Below, piece after piece: positions 10,663 to 21,469 of a stretch of 64,000 nt of DNA. Numbering within the stretch: the stretch's first letter is position 1; the number at the start of each line of letters is the position of its first letter. The stretch comes from Manihot esculenta. Taxonomy: Eukaryota > Streptophyta > Magnoliopsida > Malpighiales > Euphorbiaceae. The position numbers and the translations under genes were made by a program. The stretch covers positions 8,665,738 to 8,729,737 of the forward strand of contig NC_035161.2 in NCBI RefSeq assembly GCF_001659605.2, given 5' to 3'. The notes below the pieces were generated by a model. The model was not told the origin of the DNA and searched no databases. It worked only from the letters and a program-made list of their open reading frames with translations.

Positions 10663-12950
10663 TGTAATACCCGGCTAGACTCCGGTATCGGGATTCCTAC
10701 CGTCCGGTGGAATCTCGGTTGTCAGAAACCTCTAGAAGGGTAAAAACTATGATTTTATGAAATGTTTTCATGTATTTCATGTTTTTAAGTAAGAAATTTA
10801 ATGAGTTTTTACATGAAAAGTCTTTGGAGGAAAACCCAGGTTCGGCCGCCGAAAGTCAAGTTCGGCCGCCGAACATGCATGCGTTTTGGAGGCACGTTAG
10901 GCCCTCGAAAGCATGAGTGAGGGAAGTCAAGGTTCGGCCGCCGAACCTCATGTTCGGCCGCCGAACATTTGCATGGATGCGGAGGCACATTCGGCCCCCG
11001 AACGTGGTCTGGCCAGCCACTATAAAAGGGTCCCTTAGCCGAAAATGGGCGAGCTTTTTCTCCCCATTTCGGCCAAGGTGAGCATTCCGCCATCCTTCCC
11101 CAATCTTGAGTTTTTCCTTCCTTTTTCCCTGATCTTTACAAGTTTATAACTTTGTTTTTGAAGATCTTGGAGCTTAGAACGAATTTTGGAGCTTGGAGAC
11201 CAAAAGTTGGAACTTCTCCCATCTCCAAGTTTAGATCTCCTCAACCCTCGATCTTCAAGAGGTAAGAGCCGATCTTAAGCTCAATGTATGATTTAAACAA
11301 GTTTTATGAAGTTTTAAAGGGTAGAATGCATGTTAGGGTTTATGTTAAACCTATGGGTTTTTTATGACTTTTTGAACAATGTAGCTTGATTGTGTGTGAT
11401 TGAAGTGTTGTAGATGGGGTATATGCATGTTTGAGGCCCCTAGGAACTTGTATGCATGCTTTGGTTGAACTATATGCATGTTTGGAAGGTTTGGAGGCGA
11501 AATGTGCTAAGGGAGCCAAGTTTCTGCCCTTTGGCAGAAACCAGGTTCGGCAGCCGAAGGTACTTTCGGCCGCCGAACATGGCTGGGGAGGCAGGCCTTT
11601 CGGCTGCCGAAGTTGCCCCCGAAAAGAGACTTTCGTCTCTGTCTGGCACTTTCGGCCGCCGAAGGTGCCGCCGAACCTACCTGAGTTTCGTCTCTGTCCA
11701 GGACTTTCGGCCGCCGAAGGTGCCGCCGAAAGTGCCCTGTTCAGCCATTTCTTGCATGTTTTCATGTGATGTTTTCAGGATGTTTTAGGGGGGTTTTGGG
11801 GAGTATTTTAGAGTCATGTTCATGTATGTTTGGTGCCTCATTTGAGTCCACCTGTGTAGGTTCGGACCCGAGGAACCGAGACCCCCGGTTGTGAGATAGT
11901 CGTTCAGAGTTCGTTGTTAAAGCTTCAGTTACCATGTGAGTGGAACAACCCCCTTAAGCTTTAAAGTAAATAAATGAATGAATCATAAAGCATTGCCCAT
12001 GCATCATTATGCCATGCAATATTAGGTTGTTTGCATTAGAATTCACGAATATGTTGCATTGCATACTTTGTTGTTGATGTGGATGAATGTTGAATGATCC
12101 ATTAGCCCTTGTATGCCATGATAGCCTATGTGAGTCCAGGTGTGCCTGCTACGGCTCTACGCCCCTGGCACTATGACTGATTATGGAAGTCCGGGTGTGC
12201 CTGCTACGGCTCTACGCCCCCGGCATGTATAAGTAAGAAAAGATTGGGGCCTAAATGGTGACAAGTTCATCCTTGTTGTGAAATGTTTGTGTTATGGCGC
12301 ATACATGAAAGCATGAATAAGAAAAAGAAAGAAAAAGCTATATGATAATAATAATAATAAAATGAATAATAATATACCTAAAAATGGAGGAATTAAAATA
12401 AATGTTTTTAGTTTCTGCTCACTGGGCTCTAGTAGCTCACCCCACTCCCTTTATCCCCAGAGTTGCAGGTACAGGATAGATCAAGAAGTCGGCTAGAGTG
12501 AAGTCAAGTCATGTATGTTGTAATAGATAGTAGTGGACATGAGCATGATGTAATGAGTATTTATGACTATGTAATGTAATGAATGATTTGATGATGTATT
12601 GAGGATTATAGTAGTGCTTGACCTAGAGGTGTGTGAATCCCCACTATGTACAGAGTGTTTAATGAGTAATGATGTTAATGACCATGATTATCCAAGCTGT
12701 TATGTATGATGATGATACCCCATTGGAGTATTTGATGAGGACTCCAGTGTGGGGTTTATGTATGATTTTGTGCATGCACAGGTTTTGCTTGGATAAGAGA
12801 AAAGAAAAATTTTTACAGATCATGTATATGTTGTTATGTATGGGATTCCACAGGTTTACAGGAGGTATGTAGGCTTGCTACGGGTCCCGGCGGCCTTAAG
12901 CCGATCTGGATCCTAGCGCCGGTAACGGGTCGGATTTCCGGGTCGTTACA
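10663..12950 (+). repeat. Element B 3' LTR
   Basis: Same length (2288 bp) and organisation as 2988-5275. Differences noticed by eye number about ten single-base changes, for example near 10733, 10868, 10903 and 11090. It ends GGTCGTTACA and is followed at once by the GAAGG target duplication. Confidence 0.96.
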
Positions 12951-12955
12951 GAAGG
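12951..12955. repeat. Target-site duplication GAAGG, right copy
   Basis: GAAGG directly follows the 3' LTR of element B and matches 2983-2987; the LTR sequence of element A resumes immediately afterwards. Confidence 0.95.
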
Positions 12956-14197
12956 TGCCGCCGAAAGTGCCCTGTCTAGCCTTTTCAAGGTTGTTTTCTA
13001 TGCTTTTTAAGTGTTGTTTTAAGGGATTTTTGGGTAGTTGTTTATGAGTTGTTTAGAGTGTGTTGGCACCTCATTCGAGTCCACCTGTGTAGGATCGGAC
13101 CCGAGGGATCGAGGAGGCCATCAGTGTTAGCTGTTGCGGAGTCAGTTCAGCGTCTGCCAGAGGTGAGTAGAACTAAACTTAATCTTTTACTTTATGAAAT
13201 CAAATGCCTAAAGCATGCGCATGCACCATGTTTATATGTAATAGGTTGATTGCACTAGTTACACGAATATGAAGCATTGCATTATTTACTGTTGATGGAG
13301 ATTAGACCAAGGACGACCCCACTAGCCCTAGAGATGTTGTGAGACCTGGCTGGGCCAGGCATACATGTACAGTTGTTGTAAGACCTGGCCGGGCCAAGCA
13401 TACAAAGGTTGTGAGACCCGGCCGGGCCGGGCATACTGAGACTGGAAGGGATGTTTTGGGGTTGGGTCCAATCCGTGATATGATTTGTTTGTGCTGTGAC
13501 GCATTCCATGAAAGCATGTAATTAATGAACTGTTTTCTTTGTTTCTACTTACTGGGCTTTTTAGCTCACCCCTCTCCCCTAACCCTAGTGTTGCAGGTTT
13601 GAGGAAGATTGGGAAGTCTCAAGAGTTAAGGTTGTAGCTTTGTAATAGCTTAGTTTGTTAGTGTGGACATGATGTATTGTATATTGATATAATGTTTTGT
13701 AAGAGAATGTAATGTAAAGTGAAGTGGAGATATGTTTATGTATTAGAACTGTGCTTGGCCCTAAGACTTGATTAGTCCCTTGTTAGTACATGATGTATGT
13801 ATGGTTTAATGTTGAGTTATGTTTGAACTAAACTGGTGGCATGTGTTGTTTACCACGCTAGTGTTTGATGAGGACCCTAGTGGAGGTCTTATGTTTGTGG
13901 TTTGATGCATGCACAGGTTAGGTTCTAGTTCTTTGGATGTGACTCCGGCTTGATGTATGTTATGTTGACCCAGCTAGAGTTTTGATGAGGGCTCTAGTAG
14001 GGGGTTCTTTATGTTTCCAGTTATGTCGCATACAGGTCAAGCTCGGTCTATACATCAGATGTTTGAGTTTTTATGTTAAAGTTTTGATCATGTATGGGAT
14101 TTGACCAGGTGATAGGAGGTATGTTTGGCTTGTTACGGGTCCCGGCGGCCTTAAGCTGATCTGGATCCTAGCGTCGGTGGCGGTTCGGGCCGTTACA
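12956..14197 (+). mobile_element. Element A 3' LTR, right half
   Basis: The sequence continues the LTR interrupted at 2987 and ends CGGGCCGTTACA. Landmarks shared with other LTRs are the 'gagtccacctgtgtagg' block (13077), 'actgggctttttagctcacccc' (13551) and 'cttgttacgggtcccggcgg' (about 14129). It also holds three GC-rich units built on GGCCGGGCC (13338-13436). Confidence 0.9.
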
Positions 14198-14224
14198 GAG
14201 GGGTATCGGTTCCGGGTCGTTACA
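14198..14224 (+). repeat. Junction scar: primer-site relic joined to the last bases of another LTR
   Basis: After the LTR end comes GAGGGGTATC, which resembles the GAGTGGTATC primer-site start of element B, then GGTTCCGGGTCGTTACA, which matches the terminal bases of this LTR family. This looks like a nearly complete deletion between two LTRs of a tandem arrangement. The interpretation is inference. Confidence 0.5.
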
Positions 14225-15871
14225 CCTGGTCTTTCTCTTACATAAAACATAACATACATGTCCAACTGTGCCGGGGGCGTAGTGCAGGCCACATCCGGTC
14301 TTTCCCTTACATAGTGCCAGGGGCATAGTGCAGGCCACACCTGGTCTTACATATCATATCATATCTCATCATACTGAGGACCAATGGGTCATCCAACATC
14401 CATCCACAACAACATCAAGATATGCAATGCAACATATTCGTGAATTCTAATGCAAACATCCTAAAATATCACATGGCATTTATGATGGATGATTCATGTT
14501 AAAACTTTAATTATTTAAAACATAAGAGTTTATTCTACTCACCTCTGGCTAGCTCTGACACTAACTGAAGCAGCTGACTCACTGCTGAGGTCCTCGGTTT
14601 CTCGGGTCCGAACCTACACAGGTGGACTCAAATGAGCGACCAAACAACTAGAACATAACTCTAAAAACATCCCCCAAAAACCCTCTAAAACTCCTCAAAA
14701 CATCCATGCAAAAACATGCAAAGGAAGGCTGGACAGGCCACTTTCGGCGGCAGGTTCGGCGGCCGAAAGTCCCTCCAGAGCCAAAAGTCAGGCAGGTTCG
14801 GCGGCACCTTCGGCGGCCGAAACTCCCAGACAGAGGCGAAACTCATGCATATTCGGCGGCACTTTCGGCGGCCGAAACTCCCAGACAGAGACGAAAGTCT
14901 CCTTTCGGGGGCAAGCTTCGGCAGCTGAAGGCTGCTTCCACAAGCATGTTCGGCGGCCGAAAGTCCCTTCGGCTGCCGAACCTGGTTTCTCCCTTAGTGG
15001 CAGAAACTCAACTCTTCTGTGCATATACGCCTCCCATTCTATCCAAACATGCATAAACTTATTCTACAACACACATACACAAGCATACAAGCTCCTAGGG
15101 GCTTCAAACTATCTAAAACCCCATATACAACACATCAAACATGCATTTGCAAGCCACATTGTTCAAAAACACAACATAAACTCATAAACCTAACCATAAG
15201 CTAAACATGCATTCTACCCCACGGATCTTCATAAAACTTACTTAAAACTTGCAATGAGCTTAAGATCGGCTCTTACCTCTTGAAGATCGAGAGAGAGACG
15301 ACCTAATCTTGGAGATGGGAGATTCTCAACTTCCTTGGGTCTCCAAGCTCAAAACTTGCTCAAAACTTGAAAATCTTCAAAACAAGATGAAAACTTGTGA
15401 AAATCGTGAAAGATTTGAAGGAAGAACTCAAAGATTGGTGAGGGGCAGCGGAGAGCTCACCTTGGCCGAAAATGGGGAGAAAAGCTCGCCCATTTCGGCT
15501 AAGGGACCCTTTTATAGTGGCTGGCCAGGCCACGTTCGGGGGCCGAACGTGCCTCCGCATGCATGCCATGTTCGGCGGCCGAACTTGAGGTTCGGCGGCC
15601 GAACCTGGACTTCCCTCACTTGTGCCTTCGGGGGCCTAAGGCACACCCGAAATGCCTGCATGTTCGGCGGCCGAACTTGAGGTTCGGCGGCCGAACCTGG
15701 GTTTTCCTCCAAGGTTGTTTTCATGCAAAAACTCATTTCCTTTTTACTTAAAATCATGAAATACATTAAAACATTTTATGAAAACATGATTCTACCCTAC
15801 TAGAGGCTTCCGACATCCGAGATTCCACCGGACGGTAGGAATTCCGATACCAGAGTCTAGCCGGGTATTAT
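14225..15871 (-). mobile_element. LTR D: truncated family LTR, reverse orientation
   Basis: Read on the minus strand, it starts at the LTR head (ccgggtatta at 15862-15871 on the plus strand) and includes the GCC-motif clusters, the TATA block (ttttatagtgg near 15511) and the 'ccacctgtgtagg' block (near 14620). The last roughly 600 bp of the LTR are missing at 14225. The head is joined at 15871/15872 to internal sequence of another reverse LTR (E). No coding region is present. Confidence 0.85.
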
Positions 15872-17589
15872 AGGGGTGAGCTACTAAAGCCCAGTGAGCA
15901 TAACATTAGAACAATTTAATAACATATGCTTTCATGAAATGCATCACAACACAAACAATTCACATCACGGATGGACTTGTCACCAATAACCCTCTAAATA
16001 TCTAATGTGCCCGGCTCTCGACGGAGCTCCTCAGGACTTCCTCTTAAACGCAACATAATGCCAGGACGCGTGGACATGGGCAGCCCTGGACTTCATTACA
16101 TAATGCCAGGATGCGTGAAACTGGGCAGCCCTGGACTTCATTAATCATCATAACATCTCGAGGGCTAATGAGTCATCCAATATCCATCCACATCAACAGC
16201 ATATTATGCAATGCATCATATTTGTGAATTCTAATGCAAAACATCCTAATTCATAACATGGTATTCATGATGCACGAATATGCTTAAAATTTAGTTACTT
16301 TAAAACATAGAGTTCAGTTCTTCTCATCTCTGACTGACGCTGGACTGACTCTGAACAGCTAACACTGCTGGCCTCCTCGGTTCCTCGGGTCTGATCCTAC
16401 ACAGGTGGACTCACATGAGAGACCAAACATACTCTATCAAAACTCTAAATATCTCCCCAAGAACCCCCTAAAACATCATTAAAACATGCATAGAAAACAG
16501 GCAAAGGAAGGCTGGACAGGGGACTTTCAGCGGTAGGTTCGGCGGTAGGTTCGACGGCTGAAGGTCCCCACAGATCCGAAAGTCAGGCACTTTTGGGGGC
16601 AGGTTCGGCGGCCGAAGGTCCTTCCAAAGTCGAAAGTCACCAACCTTCGGCGGCAGATTCGGCTACCGAAACTCCCCTCCAGAGCCGAAAGTGCAAACTT
16701 TCGGAGGCCAATTTAGGCGGCCAAAACTGCCTCTACAGGCAGGTTCGGCGGCCGAACATTGCTTTGGCGGCCGAACCTGGATCCTCTTGGGTGGCAGAAC
16801 CCGATTCTGCCATCCCACATCTAGCCTCCCAAACCCCTCCAAACTCATATTCAACACACAAAAGCATGCATAAACACATCATCAAGCATATAGGGGCATA
16901 AACTAGCCTAAACCCCCAACATAACATCACCTTTAGCATCACATTTCTCATTAGACTAACATAACCCTAACATTTTACAACTAGCCTAAACATGCATCAA
17001 ACACCCTTAAAAACCCTCAAAACTTACTTAAAACATAAAAGAAGGCAAGGATCAACACTTACCTCTTGAAGATCGAGAGTAGGCATGACCCAACTTGGAG
17101 ATTAGGAGGAAATGAACTCCGGAGGTCTTCAAGCTTCTAAAATCTTAATTTTGAGCTTAAAACTTCAAAACAAAGGTAGAAACCCATCAAAACCATGAAG
17201 GATTGAAAGAAAACATCAAAATCAACCATGGAAGGGCATGGACTCACCTTTGCCCGAAAATGGAGAGGAAAACTCGCCCATTTTCGGACATGGGGCCTTT
17301 TATAGGTGACTGGCCAGACCACCTTCGGGGGCCAAAGGTACCTTCACAACTCTACCATGTTTGGCGGCCGAACATGAGGTTCGGCGGCCGAACCTGGTTT
17401 TCCTTTCTTGGTATTTTTCTTTCAAAAACTCAATTCTTTCTTTCTTAAAACCATAAAACATGTAAAAACATTTTAGAAAAAACACATTTTACCCCTTCTA
17501 GGAGGTTCCGACATCCGAGATTCCAAATTTCGACGGAGATTCCACCAGAGAATTAGAATTCCGATACCGGAGTCTAGCCGGGTATTACA
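15872..17589 (-). mobile_element. LTR E: truncated family LTR, reverse orientation, diverged subfamily
   Basis: The minus-strand head is TGTAATACCCGGCTAG at 17589 going left. The head includes the extra duplicated stretch seen in element A's LTR, so it belongs to that older subfamily. Its GCC motifs are heavily mutated. It is cut at 15872, inside the block corresponding to 'ctagtagctcacccc'. Its right edge abuts the LTR of element F with no spacer, so E inserted into that LTR. Confidence 0.82.
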
Positions 17590-18098
17590 CTTATATAGTA
17601 AGAAGAAAACAAATAAAACCCTAAGACACTCTTCTTAGACCTGGCCGAAACACATATAAGGCCCAAGCGCAATAACACTCTAAAATAATACAACAAACAC
17701 ATAAGTATTAAAACATAAGCCCAAATACATGGCTCAACACTCTAAAACTTAAAAGATAAAATATGGCCAGAATACAAGCCCAAACAAAGCTAAAATAAAA
17801 TAAGTGTTTAAATAATAAAACATAGTAAGCCCATCACAACAAACCTGAATCTTTACAAAAGCCTTACTTGATCTTCACTTTAGGCTTCCCTTTGTGTAGT
17901 TTTAGCCCATAGGTTTGATTAGGCTCCCTAAGCCTATGATTGCAAGTGTTGCACCAAATCTGTCTCATATGAGTTGAAGCACGCCCCAAATATATATGGA
18001 TTATATGAAGATGATTTTAAACTCCTCTTAGATCCATTTGAATAATATAAGTTTGCTCCACACTATTGTTAGAATTTTGTCCTATTAGATCCGTATCA
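17590..18098 (-). repeat. Element F 3' LTR, truncated
   Basis: This copy corresponds to 20392-20900. The part equivalent to 20098-20391 is absent because LTR E occupies that position. Confidence 0.85.
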
Positions 18099-19190
18099 TT
18101 CCCTCTTTCTTTAGAAAAGATTCGTCCTCGAATCTTGCTGATATTTATGTCAAGAAGGAAAGCTTTAGGCACCCATGTATCTTTAAAGACATCCTCTTGA
18201 ATAGGTGAAAATAGTATAAAACTTTCGTCATAGATGTTTGCATCAACAACCTGCACATCAAGAACAAATGAACTAGACATAAAAATATTAATCATATAAA
18301 GATCTTGTGGATGTGACCCATTCTCCTCTACAACTTCCAAAACAGTCTCATTCACCTCCTCCACCTCATCAATCACGTGCTCCTCATGTTCATCATCATT
18401 CACAACCTCTTCTATAAGCTCATTAATGGAATTTTCAAGAATAACTACATTAGATTCATGCGTTACAACTTCCTCTTCAAGTTCAATCTCTATCGAAGTT
18501 GAGATTGGAACATTAGCCTCTTCTTCCTCCTTTTCTTTCTCCATCTTCCCTCCTTGAACTAGTTTTGATTCTTTTTCAGCCTCTTTATCTTCAAACTCAC
18601 TCTTTCCTCTCATTTTTTCCACAAAACTCAAGCTCTCACTCCCCTTTGCGGCCAAGGCCGAAGCCTCCCTCTTCCTCTCCAGCATCTTTATTTGATCAGT
18701 ATATACCTCTTGAGGTGATAAAGGAGCGAGCATAACCTTTTGTCCTTCATAAGTGAAGGAGTACTTGTTATTGAACCCATCATGTTGCACCTTTATATCA
18801 TATTGCCACGGCCTACCCAACAACATATGGCTTGCCTGCATAGGTACCACATCACACAATATCTCATCCTTGTACCTACCAATAGAAAATAGTATAACCA
18901 CTTGACGTGTAACCCTAACCTCACCACAATCATTCAACCATTGCAATCTGTATGGCTTAGGGTGTTTAATAGAAGTCAAGCCCAATTTCTCCACCATATA
19001 CACACTAGCCACATTTGTGCAACTACCCCCCATCAATAATGAGAGTACACACTTTTCCATTAACCAAACACCTAGTGTGAAATATGTTTTTCCGTTGTTC
19101 TAGGCTTTCTTCCTTAACCTGGATATTTAGAGCACGCCTAGCAATAAGCATCTCACCATGTTCAACAAGCAATACATTTTTTTTCTTTAC
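18017..19190 (-). pseudogene. Element F protease-like domain fused to an acidic tail
   Basis: Reading the minus strand from about 19190, the sequence matches the usual entry into a gypsy aspartic protease (ALNIQVKEE, then HTRCLVNGKVCTLIIDGG), but an extra base in a G6 run near 19030 shifts the frame. The continuing 347-codon frame (19060-18017) shows GSCTNVASVYMVEKLGL and LLGRPWQYD, which are conserved protease-region signatures. Next come about 150 residues rich in Glu, Lys and Val, and then the pol terminus (FSKERGN). RT, RNase H and integrase that should separate the last two parts are absent. The ATG at 19060 lies in the shifted frame and is probably not a real start. Confidence 0.75.
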
Positions 19191-20083
19191 TCATCCTACG
19201 TTAAATCAACAAAGAATAAGAAGAACTAGCAAATATTGTGTTAGAAGAGAAAGCACTCAAGTCTTTGCACTCTTACCACTCTTTTGCTGATTCTTTAATT
19301 GCACTTCAGAAACTAAGGTCAACCAACCACAAGGTGCGTTCAATGAAATAAAGAAGAAAACATAAAGAAAGAAGGAAGCATACAAAACTAGAAAGAAAAC
19401 GCTGACAATTTGGAAAGTAACACAAGAACTAGGATTTGTGCTACTTGAAAAATATCACCTAGAGTATAGACACAAGTAAACAATATTCCAGCAATGTCAA
19501 GGAAGTAAAAGCAAGCTTAAACAAAAAAATGAAACTTAGAATTCAAATAAAAAATGAACCTACGCAAATTAAATATGGATCTATTTAAATCTCCCCAAAA
19601 AAAGGCAAATATCAAAACTCCACAAATAGAATAAAAAAATATTAAATTTCACTCAGTGCAGCATCATGGACAAAAATCCTTGCATTAAAAGAAGGATTTG
19701 ATATCAAATCAATTTAGATGCAGTTGCCTTAAATGTGCACCTTAAGGAATAGGCAGATTTCTTTTGTCTCCTAAACTGGATTCAACCCAATTCAAAATTT
19801 AAAATTGATTCCCATAAATTACAGCAATCAATTGAGATAGATAAGAAATATAGATAAAAATGAAGCATATCACAATTTCGGCTAGATCAAGATAAGTAAG
19901 GCAAAGGCGATTTTTTATTTTATTTTATTTTATTTTTTTGGATTTTGATTGTTTTTTTGTGATGATTAATAATCAAGAAGGTGTAGCCATAGATACACAA
20001 ACTTTTACCGAAAATAAAAAAGGAAGAAAAGAAAAACTCAAAAACCCTAGATCCTAAGATAAATCAGAATTTACCTCACTTTG
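19191..20083 (-). other. Element F leader region, no recognisable gag
   Basis: About 890 bp lie between the primer site and the protease remnant. They are A/T-rich and without a long frame on either strand; a TTTTATTTTATTTTA run lies near 19915. The gag normally found here is not recognisable. Confidence 0.6.
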
Positions 20084-20095
20084 GCTCTGATACCA
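20084..20095 (-). other. Element F primer binding site (tRNA-Met type)
   Basis: The minus strand reads TGGTATCAGAGC two bases after the LTR terminus CA, which fixes the LTR boundary and the element's orientation. Confidence 0.9.
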
Positions 20096-20097
20096 AC

Positions 20098-20900
20098 TGA
20101 CGCGGAACCCTATGACACAAGCCTCAAACCCACACGCACAAGTAGATACGGAATCCAAAGATTTGATATCCTATGGCACCCCAAATCTAGAGAAGCTGAA
20201 ACACCAATGATCGAAGGATTTAGATGAGAATTTTACAAATGCCACAACAAATAGTTGATAAGTTAGCCAAGATTCCTGGTGCAATTGATGAAAGCAAATC
20301 CTCACTCTCAGTCAAAGCAATACACGCTAAAAGCATGAAAGGAATTCTAAAAATTTTGATTAAAAGCTACCTCTTACAACTGTTTCTTATCCTTATATAG
20401 TAAGGAGAAAACAAATAAAACACTAAGACACTCTTCTTAGGCCTGGCCGAAATACATATAAGGCCCAACCTTAATCACACTCTAAAATAATACAACAAAC
20501 ACATAAGTATTAAAACATAAGCCCAAATACATGGCTCAACACTCTAAAACTTAAAAGATAAAATATGGCCAGAATACAAGCCCAAACAAAGCTAAAATAA
20601 AACAAGTGTTTAAATAATAAAACATAGTAAGCCCATCATAACAAACCTGAATCTTTACAAAAGCCTTACTTGATCTTCACTTTAGCCTTCCCTTTATGTA
20701 GTTTTAGCTCATAGGTTTGATTAGGCTTCCTAAGCCTATGATTCCAAGTGTTGCACTAAATCTGTCCCATATGAGTTGAAGCACGCCCCAAATATATATG
20801 GATTATATGAATATAATTTTGAACTCCTCTTAGATCCATTTGAATGATATAAGTTTGCTCCGCACTATTGTTAAAATTTTGTTCTATTGGATCCGTATCA
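20098..20900 (-). repeat. Element F 5' LTR
   Basis: Minus-strand ends are TGATACGGATCCAATAG at 20900 and GGGTTCCGCGTCA at 20098. Bases 20392-20900 align over their whole length with 17590-18098. Confidence 0.85.
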
Positions 20901-20919
20901 CCTGTAGTCATCAATCATG

Positions 20920-21469
20920 TGCCTACAAATCTCCAACAGAATTATCAGGAAGGTTACAAGATCAAGATAGACCTTCAAAACTTTTCTTGTTTATTGAATG
21001 TGGAATCTGTTCTTGATTGACTGGCAGAGGTTGAACATTTTTTCGAAGTTATAAACGTGGAAGAGGATCATAAGATTCCAATTGTGGCCTATAAGTTAAA
21101 AGGGAGTGCAACAACCTGGTGAAATTCGATTCAAAACGAACGCTATCGAAGGAGGCTGGAACCCATACGAAATTGGGTGTTAATAAAGCAGATGATTGAA
21201 CAACGGTTCTTACCTAGCAATCACGCTCAGGTTTTGTATAACCTATATCATGACTGTATACAAGGAAACCGAAGGATGGATGAATATACCGAAGAGTTTT
21301 GAGGTTGCAGGCGAGGTGTGAAAACTGTGAGAATGAAGCCCAGTAGGTTGCTCATTATCAAAGGGGCCTGAATCACGAAATTCACTGTATGATGGGAGTA
21401 GCTACGATTTTCACCTTGGCAGATGCTATTGAGATGGAAAAAAGGGCAGAAGAGCGTGTTGATTGGCAG
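20920..21469 (+). pseudogene. Element G gag, 5' fragment
   Basis: One frame, broken by stops, reads like a gypsy capsid: LDWLAEVEHFFEVINV, then VAYKLKGSATTWW, then IEQRFLPSNHAQVLYNLYHD and a further stretch ending in RRMDEYTEEF followed by a stop. These are the usual gag helix signatures. The left edge is cut by element F and the right edge by the hAT-like insertion; the sequence resumes at 23095. Confidence 0.75.
21462..21469. repeat. 8-bp target duplication ATTGGCAG, left copy
   Basis: ATTGGCAG precedes the transposon end and is repeated at 23087-23094. Eight bases is the hallmark length for hAT transposons. Confidence 0.9.

Larger units (their letters stand above)
2988..12950 (+). mobile_element. 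Element B: complete young Ty3/gypsy chromovirus (Tekay/Del-like), 9963 bp
   Basis: The copy is full length with every expected part: two LTRs of identical length (2288 bp), a tRNA-Met primer site, a gag-protease-RT-RNase H-integrase-chromodomain frame, a polypurine tract, TGT...ACA ends and a GAAGG target duplication. By eye the LTRs differ at about ten positions and show no length change, roughly 0.4 percent, which indicates recent insertion. The C-terminal chromodomain, GPF module and long LTRs fit the Tekay/Del clade of chromoviruses; the clade name is inference. One in-frame TGA between RT and RNase H is the only obvious coding lesion. The element sits inside the LTR of its older relative A. 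Confidence 0.97.
17590..20900 (-). mobile_element. Element F: internally deleted, non-autonomous gypsy derivative
   Basis: On the minus strand the 5' LTR is 20900-20098 (803 bp, TGATACGGAT...GCGTCA), followed by a tRNA-Met primer site, about 2 kb of internal sequence, a purine tract at about 18099-18115 and a truncated 3' LTR (18098-17590, 509 bp, cut by LTR E). The internal region holds only a broken protease-like domain and an acidic frame; gag, RT, RNase H and integrase are absent. It would need proteins supplied by another element to move. Confidence 0.85.
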
